Shown here: positions 8,494 to 15,285 of the stretch, one piece after another
Numbering within the stretch: the stretch's first letter is position 1
Layout: each line of letters begins with the position of its first letter
Assembly (NCBI RefSeq): GCF_000015865.1
Contig: NC_009012.1
Coordinates: 2,039,081-2,103,080, forward strand
Source of the DNA: Acetivibrio thermocellus ATCC 27405
GTDB lineage: Bacteria; Bacillota; Clostridia; Acetivibrionales; Acetivibrionaceae
Reading direction: 5' to 3'
Length of the DNA: 64,000 nucleotides
Notes under the pieces: generated by a model
What the model saw: the letters and a program-made list of their open reading frames with translations, nothing else
Database searches by the model: none
What the model was told of the DNA's origin: nothing
Program-made: the position numbers and the translations under genes

Positions 8494-8973
8494 TTAAAGT
8501 TTATATCTATTATTTTTGCTTATAGCTTCAGCACTTACTTTCAATGCTTCTTCAATAAAACCTATATCAAAACCTGAAGATGTATATCCTTCTTTAACTA
8601 TTCTTAGATACCTTTCACTTGGAAGGTTTAAGTTAATCCTATCTTTTATTTTATTGGTCATGATGTACACCATAGCAGTTACTATTTCTCCACTTTCAAG
8701 CTCCACCTCTAAATCTTTTTTATAATAAAAGTTTGGGAAACCTTCGTAAATGTCTAAAGCTTTCTCATCTTTAGGTTTAACCTCCCAAACAAGTACTGGT
8801 ACCTTTCCACCCTTAAAAGGTTCAATAGTAGCATAAGCATTATTAGGTACTCCTTTAAAAAGCAACCTAAAATCCTTTAACTCCCCCTTGCCATAAACCC
8901 TAGCCGTAGGACATCTTTTTTCCATCTGCTGAAGATTTAAGTTTGAACCATAAGCAATATACAATCTTTTCAT
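8494..8973 (-). CDS. Gamma-glutamylcyclotransferase (AIG2/GGCT-like)
   Basis: A 159-residue enzyme of the AIG2/GGCT fold, which releases gamma-glutamyl groups as 5-oxoproline. The substrate-binding signature YGSN is at residues 8-11 and the expected catalytic Glu is Glu77 in DIYEGFPNFYY. Length is typical. Its ATG overlaps the stop of a small upstream frame as ATGA. Iyer and co-workers noted that such cyclotransferases accompany glutamine-synthetase-fold amidoligases, which fits the gene at 9118. The natural substrate here is unknown. Confidence 0.85.
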   Translation of the reverse strand: MKRLYIAYGSNLNLQQMEKRCPTARVYGKGELKDFRLLFKGVPNNAYATIEPFKGGKVPVLVWEVKPKDEKALDIYEGFPNFYYKKDLEVELESGEIVTAMVYIMTNKIKDRINLNLPSERYLRIVKEGYTSSGFDIGFIEEALKVSAEAISKNNRYKL

Positions 8974-9101
8974 CTATCAATCCACCCTTTCTGAAAGCTT
9001 CTAATTGGGCCACAGTTCCCCTGTATTGCCTTAAGTTTAATTCCTAGCCCATTAGTTCCTTCTACTACCCTAAGGGCGGTAATTCCGCCCTGTGGCTTTA
9101 T
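8970..9101 (-). CDS. Small coupled open frame with no normal start codon
   Basis: An open frame of 43-47 codons between the amidoligase and the cyclotransferase. It reads like a real protein (GGITALRVVEGTNGLGIKLK and then GNCGPIRSFQKGWIDR) and its TGA overlaps the cyclotransferase ATG (ATGA). There is no ATG, GTG or TTG in the frame. An ATA at 9099-9101 sits eight bases after AGGCGG and could be a mutated ATG. It may be a decayed gene or use a rare start. Upstream it is closed by TAG at 9114-9116. Confidence 0.4.
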   Translation of the reverse strand: MKPQGGITALRVVEGTNGLGIKLKAIQGNCGPIRSFQKGWIDR

Positions 9102-9117
9102 GAAGCCAGCCGCCTAT

Positions 9118-10041
9118 CTATGCGGCTCTCTGAAATCTCCAAGCTGCTGAGCCTTGAAGGTGCTTTATAAGGTGTTCTCTGCAGTTTTTGAATTCTTCAC
9201 CTATAAAGCCTATTCTGTTAAGCCAGGTCCTCATTGCAAACTTTGGATTTTCAACCTGTGGCTTTTTACTGCTTGCACTCTTTTGAGTAAGGGCTTGATG
9301 GTTAAGTGCCAAGGCTAAAACTATATTTGACCTAATAACTCCTGCGTGCATGGTTCCATTAAAACCTCTAAGTTCAACTGTTCCTGTTCCGTTGAAAAAG
9401 CTGTGTAGGTTTAAGAAGTGGTATCTGCTTTCATGGTAATGCCTTTCTCTATTTGAACCGTATCCCTCGTACCAAATATCCTCAATCTGCTTCATGGTAG
9501 TAGGCTTTTTCTTGTTTATCCTTTCCACCAAATCTGCATCCATCTTTTTGCAGTATCTCATTCTTTCTCTCTCAATCTGAAGGCTTTCATAAAGCAGGTC
9601 ATTTCTTGAGTAGATTATGTTTATAAAGTTTCTAATACTTCTTGGTGTATGGTCAGCTCCATCAAGGTGTATGTGAATCCCTGTGCAGTTTTGCTTTTCT
9701 GAAAAGGCTCCTGCTTTTCTAAGCTTTCTTACTATCTCCTGCAAAGTTTCTATGTCTTCTTTGTAGGTAAGTATTGGACTTACTAGTTCTACACTATACT
9801 CTTTTGTAGCTGCTACCTTCTCGTCATTTACTTTCTTTTGGGTGTAAATACTTCCGTCATACATAAGCTTCCATACTCTTCCGTCTGCTGCTGTTACCTT
9901 ATAGGTATCATAATAATCATTTTCTCTTTTTATACTTCCTCTTAAAACTTCTGCAACAACCTTTGCGGCCTTGTTTCTTGTAACTCCTGTCATTTCAATT
10001 TCAATTCCAAATCTTGCTTTTAAAAAATCTGTGTTTTGCAT
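9118..10041 (-). CDS. Amidoligase, glutamine-synthetase fold
   Basis: A 307-residue enzyme of the phage/bacterial amidoligase family (COOH-NH2 ligases related to glutamine synthetase). Motifs: FGIEIEMTG with Glu14 and Glu16, VELVSP with Glu85, GIHIHLDGA with His123 and His125, and GTVELRGFNGT near residue 245, all expected to hold metal, ATP and substrate. Family members are predicted to make amide bonds on peptides or small amines. The ATG at 10041 follows a GGGG site and its own promoter. With the neighbouring cyclotransferase it could form an add/remove pair for glutamyl-type tags. Confidence 0.85.
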   Translation of the reverse strand: MQNTDFLKARFGIEIEMTGVTRNKAAKVVAEVLRGSIKRENDYYDTYKVTAADGRVWKLMYDGSIYTQKKVNDEKVAATKEYSVELVSPILTYKEDIETLQEIVRKLRKAGAFSEKQNCTGIHIHLDGADHTPRSIRNFINIIYSRNDLLYESLQIERERMRYCKKMDADLVERINKKKPTTMKQIEDIWYEGYGSNRERHYHESRYHFLNLHSFFNGTGTVELRGFNGTMHAGVIRSNIVLALALNHQALTQKSASSKKPQVENPKFAMRTWLNRIGFIGEEFKNCREHLIKHLQGSAAWRFQRAA

Positions 10042-10081
10042 TTTTGTTTCCCCTTTCTTAGTGTGTTTTTGGTCATGTACA

Positions 10082-10110
10082 TATATCACTCTAAAGGGGA
10101 GTAATAGCAA
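10082..10110 (-). promoter_or_regulatory. Sigma-A promoter, copy 3 of three repeated promoters
   Basis: The -35 is TTGCTA (10105-10110), the spacer 17 bases ending CTTTAGAGT, and the -10 GATATA (10082-10087). It drives the amidoligase. Sequence identity with the other two copies covers the spacer end and the -10, so a shared DNA-binding regulator is likely. Confidence 0.65.
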
Positions 10111-10140
10111 GTATATTATCAAAGATTATTAACACTATTT

Positions 10141-11592
10141 TTATTTAATAGATTGTGCTACTGCAAAAGCTACATTTACAGTTACTGCATTACCTGCCTG
10201 CTTATATAGCTGAGCATCTGAATTTACAGCCCTTGCTTTTTCAAATAATTCATCTGGGAAGCCTTGAAGTCTGAAGCATTCCTTTGGTGTAAGCCTTCTA
10301 ATACGGTAATTTTTGTCCAATGTAGCCATTTGGCATCCTGTATCTAAAGTATTTGATATACCTTTTCCAACCCTGCCTCTTCTTGTTTTTGAATTAGGTA
10401 CTGAAATATTTATGCTGTCTCCAATCTCAGCTTCAGCATAGCCTTTTTTTGTGGCTTCTTTAACTGCAACTCCATGTCTGTCCTGACTTGTTAAAGTAAA
10501 CATTGGTTCATCTGCATTTTTAAATCTCCTTCCATTCTGACGTTTATTTTCTCTTTCAGGAGTTATAACAGCCCTTGCTTCAAGAACAGCATTTTGTGTT
10601 TGATTTCTGTTTAGTCCTCGCCAATCACTGGCACTGATTGTATGTGCTATTTTTATTTCATCAAGAATACCATCATTTCTATTAAACTCAATTGGAACAC
10701 TCTCTAAAACTCCGCTATTCATTGCAGTTCTATTAACCACTCCTGCTGTATAACGTGATGTAATACATCTTGATGTATCTGTGAGCTTTGGCTTTGTGTA
10801 AGACTGGTCTATAAAAATTTTGCTTCCTTCGCCCTTATTAGTTGTAACTGCTGGAGCAATTCCTTCTGATGAATAAACATTTCCATTCATACCTTTGCCG
10901 CTTGGATTTATATTTCCTACGCAGTAAAGACCAGTCTTTGCTCCTCCACCTCCACCACAACCTGTAAGTGTGCAAGCTACTCCTTCTGCATCATAAACTC
11001 GCTCACCTTGACAGCCGCCTATAATCTGCTTAAGAGCTGCTGTGTTTTCTCCTCTGACAGGTAGTATTTCTCGTCTGCCTCTGCTTCTAAGATTTGCAGT
11101 AATGAACACACGCTCTCTGTTTTGGGGTACTCCGAAATCTTTAGAGTTAAGCACCTGCCAGAAAGCATCATACCCTGCTTCATCCAGCTCAGAGAGAACG
11201 GCTGCAAAGTCCCATCCGTTATTAATTGACAGCAGGTTTTTAACGTTCTCAATAAGAAGGTATGAGGGTTTATCTTTTTCTTCTTTGCCTTTGATAAGGT
11301 CAATAATTCTAAAATATAAGCCGCTTCTTTTTCCTCTGATTCCTCGCTGTTTTCCTGCAACTGAGATGTCTTGACATGGGAATCCAAAACACCAGATGTC
11401 TGCATATGGGATATCTTCGCTTTTAAGTTTTGTAACGTCATCTGCATACCACTCTCCTTCCGTATCAAACATTGCTCTATAGCTTTTAACTGCAAATTTA
11501 TCTTTTTCACAAAATCCTATACATTTATGTCCTGCAAGTTCTAACCCCAATCGAAAGCCGCCTATTCCTGCAAAGAAATCAAGGAAGGTCAT
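10141..11592 (-). CDS. Phage DNA (cytosine-5) methyltransferase
   Basis: A 483-residue m5C methyltransferase. Motif I is FLDFFAGIGGF at the N-terminus, motif IV GFPCQD carries the catalytic Cys, motif VI is IENVKN, and motif VIII is VPQNRERVFI. A long variable target-recognition region (about residues 190-420) precedes the terminal FRLQGFPDE and QAGNAVTVNVA motifs. The ATG at 11592 lies one base after the stop of the upstream gene. It probably protects phage DNA from host restriction. A second open frame runs through the motif VIII region (see findings). Confidence 0.9.
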   Translation of the reverse strand: MTFLDFFAGIGGFRLGLELAGHKCIGFCEKDKFAVKSYRAMFDTEGEWYADDVTKLKSEDIPYADIWCFGFPCQDISVAGKQRGIRGKRSGLYFRIIDLIKGKEEKDKPSYLLIENVKNLLSINNGWDFAAVLSELDEAGYDAFWQVLNSKDFGVPQNRERVFITANLRSRGRREILPVRGENTAALKQIIGGCQGERVYDAEGVACTLTGCGGGGGAKTGLYCVGNINPSGKGMNGNVYSSEGIAPAVTTNKGEGSKIFIDQSYTKPKLTDTSRCITSRYTAGVVNRTAMNSGVLESVPIEFNRNDGILDEIKIAHTISASDWRGLNRNQTQNAVLEARAVITPERENKRQNGRRFKNADEPMFTLTSQDRHGVAVKEATKKGYAEAEIGDSINISVPNSKTRRGRVGKGISNTLDTGCQMATLDKNYRIRRLTPKECFRLQGFPDELFEKARAVNSDAQLYKQAGNAVTVNVAFAVAQSIK

Positions 11593-11593
11593 A

Positions 11594-12829
11594 TTAATCA
11601 CAACCTTCCTTTTTTATATCAGCATATTTAATTTTAACTCCATCTCTAACTAAAAATACTTCTTCATCTGTACCAACCTGCTCTATATATCTTTTTACAA
11701 TAACATCCGCATACTTTTCATCAAGCTCTATGGTATAGCAGATTCTATTAGTCTGCTCACAGGCAATCAAAGTAGAACCACTGCCGCCAAAAGGGTCAAG
11801 AACAATACAATTGCTCATGCTGCTGTTTTGAATTGGATAAGCACAAAGAGCTACTGGCTTCATTGTTGGATGGAGAGCATTCTTAGATGGTCTGTCAAAG
11901 CTCCATATAGTACTTTGTTTTCTATCAGAGTACCAATTATGCCTGCCTTCCTTCTTCCAACCAAAGAGTACAGGTTCATGTTTCCACTGATAAGGACTTC
12001 TGCCCAGTACCAAGCTTTGCTTTGCCCAGATACAAACTCCGGATAAATAAAATCCAACAGCTTTAAAAGCCTTTCTAAAGTTTAATCCTTCTGTATCTGC
12101 ATGGAATACATAAATTGAAGCATCTTTCTCCATAGCATCATACATATTAGTGAACGCCTTATAAAGGAAATTATAAAACTCCTCATCTTTAAGGTTATCA
12201 TTTTGAATCTTTCCGGCTTTTGCTTCATATGCAACATTGTAGGGAGGGTCTGTAACCACTAAATTAGCTTTTTTACCATCCATTAAAGCCTCATATGTTT
12301 CAGCTTTAGTACTATCCCCGCAAATAAGCCTGTGCCTTCCAAGCAGCCACAAATCTCCCTGCTTTGAAATTACAGGTTCTTTTAAAGCATCTTCAACATC
12401 AAAATCATCTTCTTTTATTTCCTTGTCATGAACATTGCTAAACAGTTCTTCTATCTCCGGCGGTTCAAAACCTGTAAAGGAAACATCATAATCTATACTC
12501 TGCAAATCCTTAATAAGCTCAGCAAGAAGTGCTTCATTCCACTCTCCGCTTATTTTATTAAGTGCCACATTCAAAGCCTTTTCTTTTGTTTTATCTATAT
12601 CAATAACAACACAATCAACTTCTGTATAGCCTAAGCTTTTTAAAACCTTCCATCTTTGATGACCGCCAATAATTGTAAGGTCTGAATTTACAATAATGGG
12701 ATCTACATATCCAAATTCAGTTAAACTGTTTTTTATCTTTTCATATTCCTTATCACCCGGCTTTAAATCTTTTCTCGGATTATATTTAGCAGGTATAAGG
12801 CTGTCTATTTTTAACTTCCTAAACTGCAT
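11594..12829 (-). CDS. ParB-domain DNA methyltransferase (N4/N6)
   Basis: A 411-residue fusion common in phages. Residues ~5-100 are a ParB/Srx-like domain (NPRKDL, YVDPIIVNSDLTIIGGHQRW). The rest is an amino-methyltransferase with DPPYN as the catalytic motif near residue 195 and the SAM-binding motif LDPFGGSGSTLIA near the C-terminus. It methylates adenine N6 or cytosine N4; the sequence does not settle which. The ATG at 12829 is eight bases after GGGGAGG. Sits in the late operon with the m5C enzyme. Confidence 0.88.
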   Translation of the reverse strand: MQFRKLKIDSLIPAKYNPRKDLKPGDKEYEKIKNSLTEFGYVDPIIVNSDLTIIGGHQRWKVLKSLGYTEVDCVVIDIDKTKEKALNVALNKISGEWNEALLAELIKDLQSIDYDVSFTGFEPPEIEELFSNVHDKEIKEDDFDVEDALKEPVISKQGDLWLLGRHRLICGDSTKAETYEALMDGKKANLVVTDPPYNVAYEAKAGKIQNDNLKDEEFYNFLYKAFTNMYDAMEKDASIYVFHADTEGLNFRKAFKAVGFYLSGVCIWAKQSLVLGRSPYQWKHEPVLFGWKKEGRHNWYSDRKQSTIWSFDRPSKNALHPTMKPVALCAYPIQNSSMSNCIVLDPFGGSGSTLIACEQTNRICYTIELDEKYADVIVKRYIEQVGTDEEVFLVRDGVKIKYADIKKEGCD

Positions 12830-12833
12830 CTTC

Positions 12834-13259
12834 TTAAACCTCCCCAAACCTTGATTTTATATAGCAGCTGTGACTGCAGTATTTTCTGTTTTTATTTCCA
12901 TAAGAGCTGAACTCTTTCTGGCAATAGACACAGGTATATTTATAAACAGCTGTATCCTTTTTGTTTCTTTTATCTTGATTGTTTTTCCACCAGATTCTCC
13001 TGCATTCTTCAGAGCAGAATTTCCTTGTTCTCCCTTTTCCCTTTTGTTTTAATTTCTTACCACAGTGAAGGCATACAAGATTCTGCTTTTTCATCTCTTC
13101 AATGTTTAAACTTACTACAGAAACATCACCGCAAAGACCATTCCTTTTACAGTAGCTTTTTACTGAATCTCTTGATAAACCAAGAACTACAGCTATCGCT
13201 TTATATCCCAGTCCTTTAAGTCTTAACTCATGAATCTGCTGTTTTTCAACTTCAGTCAA
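12834..13259 (-). CDS. Helix-turn-helix and zinc-finger DNA-binding protein
   Basis: A 141-residue protein. Residues ~1-40 form a sigma-like helix-turn-helix (LKGLGYKAIAVVLGLSRDSV). Two Cys-rich zinc modules follow: CLHCGKKL...FCSEECRR and CVYCQKEF...YCSHSC. It starts at TTG 13259. Such proteins are frequent beside HNH/terminase genes of clostridial phages and probably bind phage DNA. Its stop lies between the Shine-Dalgarno and the ATG of the methyltransferase gene, so translation is coupled. Confidence 0.7.
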   Translation of the reverse strand: MTEVEKQQIHELRLKGLGYKAIAVVLGLSRDSVKSYCKRNGLCGDVSVVSLNIEEMKKQNLVCLHCGKKLKQKGKGRTRKFCSEECRRIWWKNNQDKRNKKDTAVYKYTCVYCQKEFSSYGNKNRKYCSHSCYIKSRFGEV

Positions 13260-13379
13260 TTCCTTTATGCCTCCTTTCCTTTTGCGATGAGATTAATGTA
13301 AAATCTTAAAAAAATGCCTTAAAAACACTTAAAAATCACTGTTTAAACTTGATTTTTGAATAGTTTTTATATAAACATC

Positions 13380-13422
13380 AAAAGCCTATAAATCCTTGTA
13401 TTTTTAAGGTTCACAGGCTTTT
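13380..13422 (-). terminator. Inverted repeat, weak terminator candidate
   Basis: AAAAGCCT pairs with AGGCTTTT, with a smaller CCTT/AAGG stem inside. It lies downstream of the HNH gene and the candidate cos region. The flanking A and T runs are short, so termination on either strand would be weak. Confidence 0.35.
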
Positions 13423-13510
13423 ATCTTCTGATTTTTTATAGATACTTATCTGCAAAATATAAAATAGCTTGATTGCTGATTTTCCAATGGTTACAGTTGA
13501 TTTTTTATGA

Positions 13511-13610
13511 AATATATGCTACCCCCCTTATCAAATTCTGCGAAATTTCGTGCGAAGGGAGCCGCCCGACGTAGGGGGTTCAAGTGGTGAGGATAATGAT
13601 GCCCCCTACC
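13511..13610. other. Candidate cos/packaging site region
   Basis: A GC-rich island in a gene-free 410-base gap. It holds ACCCCCC near 13512, GCGAAATTTCG near 13540, the GC block GGGAGCCGCCCGACG, and a perfect 8-base inverted repeat GTAGGGGG (13571-13578) / CCCCCTAC (13602-13609). It adjoins the HNH gene, and cos phages with P27/HK97 terminases carry cos beside the HNH gene. The cut position cannot be read from sequence. Confidence 0.35.
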
Positions 13611-13623
13611 CTTTGTTGAAGAA

Positions 13624-13669
13624 TTATCAACAGATTGTCCACAGGTTATTAACATATCATTGTTGATAA
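13624..13669. repeat. Cluster of four DnaA-box-like 9-mers
   Basis: TTATCAACA (13624), TTGTCCACA (13635) and TTATTAACA (13646) lie exactly 11 bases apart in one orientation, and TGTTGATAA (13661) is the inverted form. They resemble the DnaA box TTATCCACA. They lie between the HNH stop and the candidate cos island. IHF-like or DnaA binding near cos is one reading. Confidence 0.45.
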
Positions 13670-13671
13670 CT

Positions 13672-14052
13672 TTAATAAGAATAGACTCGTCCTTTCCTTC
13701 CCCATCTGCCGTCTTCCTTAGCAGTCTTTCTATCATGACAGCTTTTGCATAAACTCTGCCAATTGCTCTCATCCCAGAACAACCTTTCATCACCTTGATG
13801 TGGTTTAATATGATCCACTACAGTTGCAGCAGTAACAATACCTTTTCTTTTACACTCTTCACACAGTGGGTGTTTATGCAGAAACTGTTTCCTAAGTCTT
13901 CTCCACCTGCTACTGTTATAAAGGTATCCATAGGGTCTGCAGTTTTTATTGTAGGTTTTATTTATTTCCTTTTGATGTTTCTCACAGTATCTGTCGCAGG
14001 TAAGTTCAGGACAGCCAGGATAACTGCAGGGTCGTTTAGGTTTTACTGGCAT
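13672..14052 (-). CDS. HNH endonuclease of the packaging module
   Basis: A 126-residue HNH nuclease. The N-terminal CSYPGCPELTCDRYC and later CEECKRKG and LCKSCH bind zinc. The HNH core is VVDHIKPHQGD...WDESNWQSLCKSCHDRKT with His, Asn and His in order. In HK97-type phages the HNH protein helps terminase cut cos. Chosen start is ATG 14052, ten bases after GGGAGG. It is first in the late block, below the candidate activated promoter at 14141-14197. Confidence 0.88.
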   Translation of the reverse strand: MPVKPKRPCSYPGCPELTCDRYCEKHQKEINKTYNKNCRPYGYLYNSSRWRRLRKQFLHKHPLCEECKRKGIVTAATVVDHIKPHQGDERLFWDESNWQSLCKSCHDRKTAKEDGRWGRKGRVYSY

Positions 14053-14088
14053 ATATATCAGTCCTCCCAAGTTATGTTTTTACATATG

Positions 14089-14116
14089 AAAACCACCACA
14101 GTTTTTCTGTGATGGC
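14089..14116 (-). terminator. Hairpin before the HNH gene, weak terminator
   Basis: Stem CCATCACAG / CTGTGGTGG with loop AAAAA, followed on the minus strand by only four T. It lies in the leader between the late-promoter candidate and the HNH start, so it could be an antitermination or attenuation point. Confidence 0.35.
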
Positions 14117-14140
14117 TTCATCTGTTTTTTCACTTCGTCT

Positions 14141-14197
14141 ATTATAATACTACTGCGGATACAAGGGTGTCTTTCAATGTCTTTTAGTGTCCTCTTT
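14141..14197 (-). promoter_or_regulatory. Candidate activated late promoter with phased repeats
   Basis: A TATAAT -10 (14141-14146) has no -35 at the right distance (CACCCT). Instead three 10-base units beginning TGTC on the plus strand (14168, 14178, 14188) abut the -35 position. Exact 10-base phasing upstream of a promoter lacking a -35 suggests activator binding. The upstream late regulator (14547-14951) is the obvious candidate activator. Confidence 0.45.
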
Positions 14198-14232
14198 AAT
14201 AGATATCTAAATTCTTTTTTCCTAATTATAAT

Positions 14233-14478
14233 TTAATCAGATTTTAATACTCTCTTTCTATCACATTTACTCTCATCTTTTGTTTTTATTCTAAAAATTT
14301 CCGTTTTTAAAATAGTTTTTTTAATTTTTTTACAATCAGAACAGATATAATTATAATTTGGTACATAGTTACATGACATTACTTCTGTACCACAAAATAT
14401 ACATCTAGGGTAGTATCTAGCTTGTTTACCTTTTTGTTCAATCCTAATCCCGTCTAACAAAGCTTCTTTATAACTCAT
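14233..14478 (-). CDS. Small zinc-finger protein
   Basis: An 81-residue protein with CIFCG (~residue 27) and CSDCK (~residue 47), one zinc site, and a lysine-rich tail. The ATG at 14478 is nine bases after GGAGG. The gene lies between two copies of an exact 33-base direct repeat; one copy encodes its last residues, and the other lies just beyond its promoter side. Function unknown. Confidence 0.6.
   Translation of the reverse strand: MSYKEALLDGIRIEQKGKQARYYPRCIFCGTEVMSCNYVPNYNYICSDCKKIKKTILKTEIFRIKTKDESKCDRKRVLKSD
14247..14279. repeat. 33-base direct repeat, copy 1
   Basis: Exact copy of the sequence at 14516-14548, beginning ATACTCTCTTTCTATCACAT. It lies inside the end of the zinc-finger gene. 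Confidence 0.8.
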
Positions 14479-14515
14479 CTTTCTAATCCTCCAATTATAA
14501 TATAAACACATTTTG

Positions 14516-14548
14516 ATACTCTCTTTCTATCACATTTACTCTCATCTT
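14516..14548. repeat. 33-base direct repeat, copy 2
   Basis: Exact copy of 14247-14279, 269 bases away. It reaches the stop codon of the late regulator gene. Recombination between the copies would delete the zinc-finger gene. Confidence 0.8.
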
Positions 14549-14951
14549 ATGAAATATTTATTTCTTTTAAAGCTTTATCATGAATACGAAATATATGCTG
14601 TAAACTGTATCCCATATCAACAGCAATCTGTTCCCATGTCTTAAAACAGAGATATCTAAGTTCCAATAGAGTCTGATATTCTGTATTATCTATTTTTCTA
14701 ATAACTGAAACAAACTCCCTTTTTAAATCCACAAGAATATCAATATCTCTATTTATTTCATTTTCTAAATCAACTATCTTAGCTATTATATCCTCCATAG
14801 AATGCACATTACGAGTTCCACTAGGTGGTGTATCGCTTAAAGTAGATGTTGCCTTTGTAGCTAATGCCCTTAAGGAAATAATCTGCTCTAACTTACTATT
14901 AATTCTTTGGTCTATATGATAAGCCTGTGATAAATATTCTTTGGCTGTCAT
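14547..14951 (-). CDS. Phage late transcription regulator, DUF1492/ArpU-like
   Basis: A 134-residue, mostly helical protein. The N-terminal two thirds is a coiled coil; the C-terminus is a sigma-region-4-like helix-turn-helix (LLELRYLCFKTWEQIAVDMG, then HIFRIHDKALKEI). Such proteins switch on late genes in phages of Firmicutes. Its position, last of the early block and just before the HNH-terminase operon, fits. Its ATG is two bases after the stop of the next gene upstream. Confidence 0.75.
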   Translation of the reverse strand: MTAKEYLSQAYHIDQRINSKLEQIISLRALATKATSTLSDTPPSGTRNVHSMEDIIAKIVDLENEINRDIDILVDLKREFVSVIRKIDNTEYQTLLELRYLCFKTWEQIAVDMGYSLQHIFRIHDKALKEINIS

Positions 14952-14952
14952 G

Positions 14953-15255
14953 CTAAATCTCCTCCTTTAGCCAAGGCATTTTATTGTCATAATAGGACTC
15001 TGCAATATGCATTTGTGTACCTTTATCTAAGGATTTAATCCTTTTAAAAGTTAGCTTCTTTTCCTGCTGAAGCTGCTGCTTAGTTTTATAAAAACTACAA
15101 CTTAGGTCATCACATTTTCTAACATTTAGCACACTGCACTTACCTTTTCTTAAGGCAAAACAACTATTTATTGTTTTTTTCTTTTTTAATTCCTTTATTC
15201 CATTCCCAACAGCCTTTGCAGCTGTAGGATCTGAGTATGCTTGTCTATCGCTCAT
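14953..15255 (-). CDS. Small phage protein with four cysteines, unknown
   Basis: A 100-residue basic protein with Cys at CFAL, CSVLNVRKCDDLSC and thus a possible metal site. It has a strong GGGGG site and is coupled to the following regulator gene. I do not recognise a family. Confidence 0.6.
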   Translation of the reverse strand: MSDRQAYSDPTAAKAVGNGIKELKKKKTINSCFALRKGKCSVLNVRKCDDLSCSFYKTKQQLQQEKKLTFKRIKSLDKGTQMHIAESYYDNKMPWLKEEI

Positions 15256-15285
15256 TTACAATTCCCCCTTACTTAGGGAGTACAT

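Noticed and set aside
9074-9090. GGGCGG/CCGCCC hairpin as a terminator
   Set aside because: No T run on either strand, and it lies inside a coding-like frame that leads directly into the cyclotransferase gene.
13491-13793. 100-codon minus-strand frame overlapping the HNH gene
   Set aside because: Runs through the HNH coding region in another frame and the candidate cos island; no ribosome site.
14168-14197. CRISPR-like short repeats
   Set aside because: Units are 10 bases without spacers and fit a promoter element. No CRISPR array or cas operon was seen; the Cas4-like domain belongs to a phage recombination protein.
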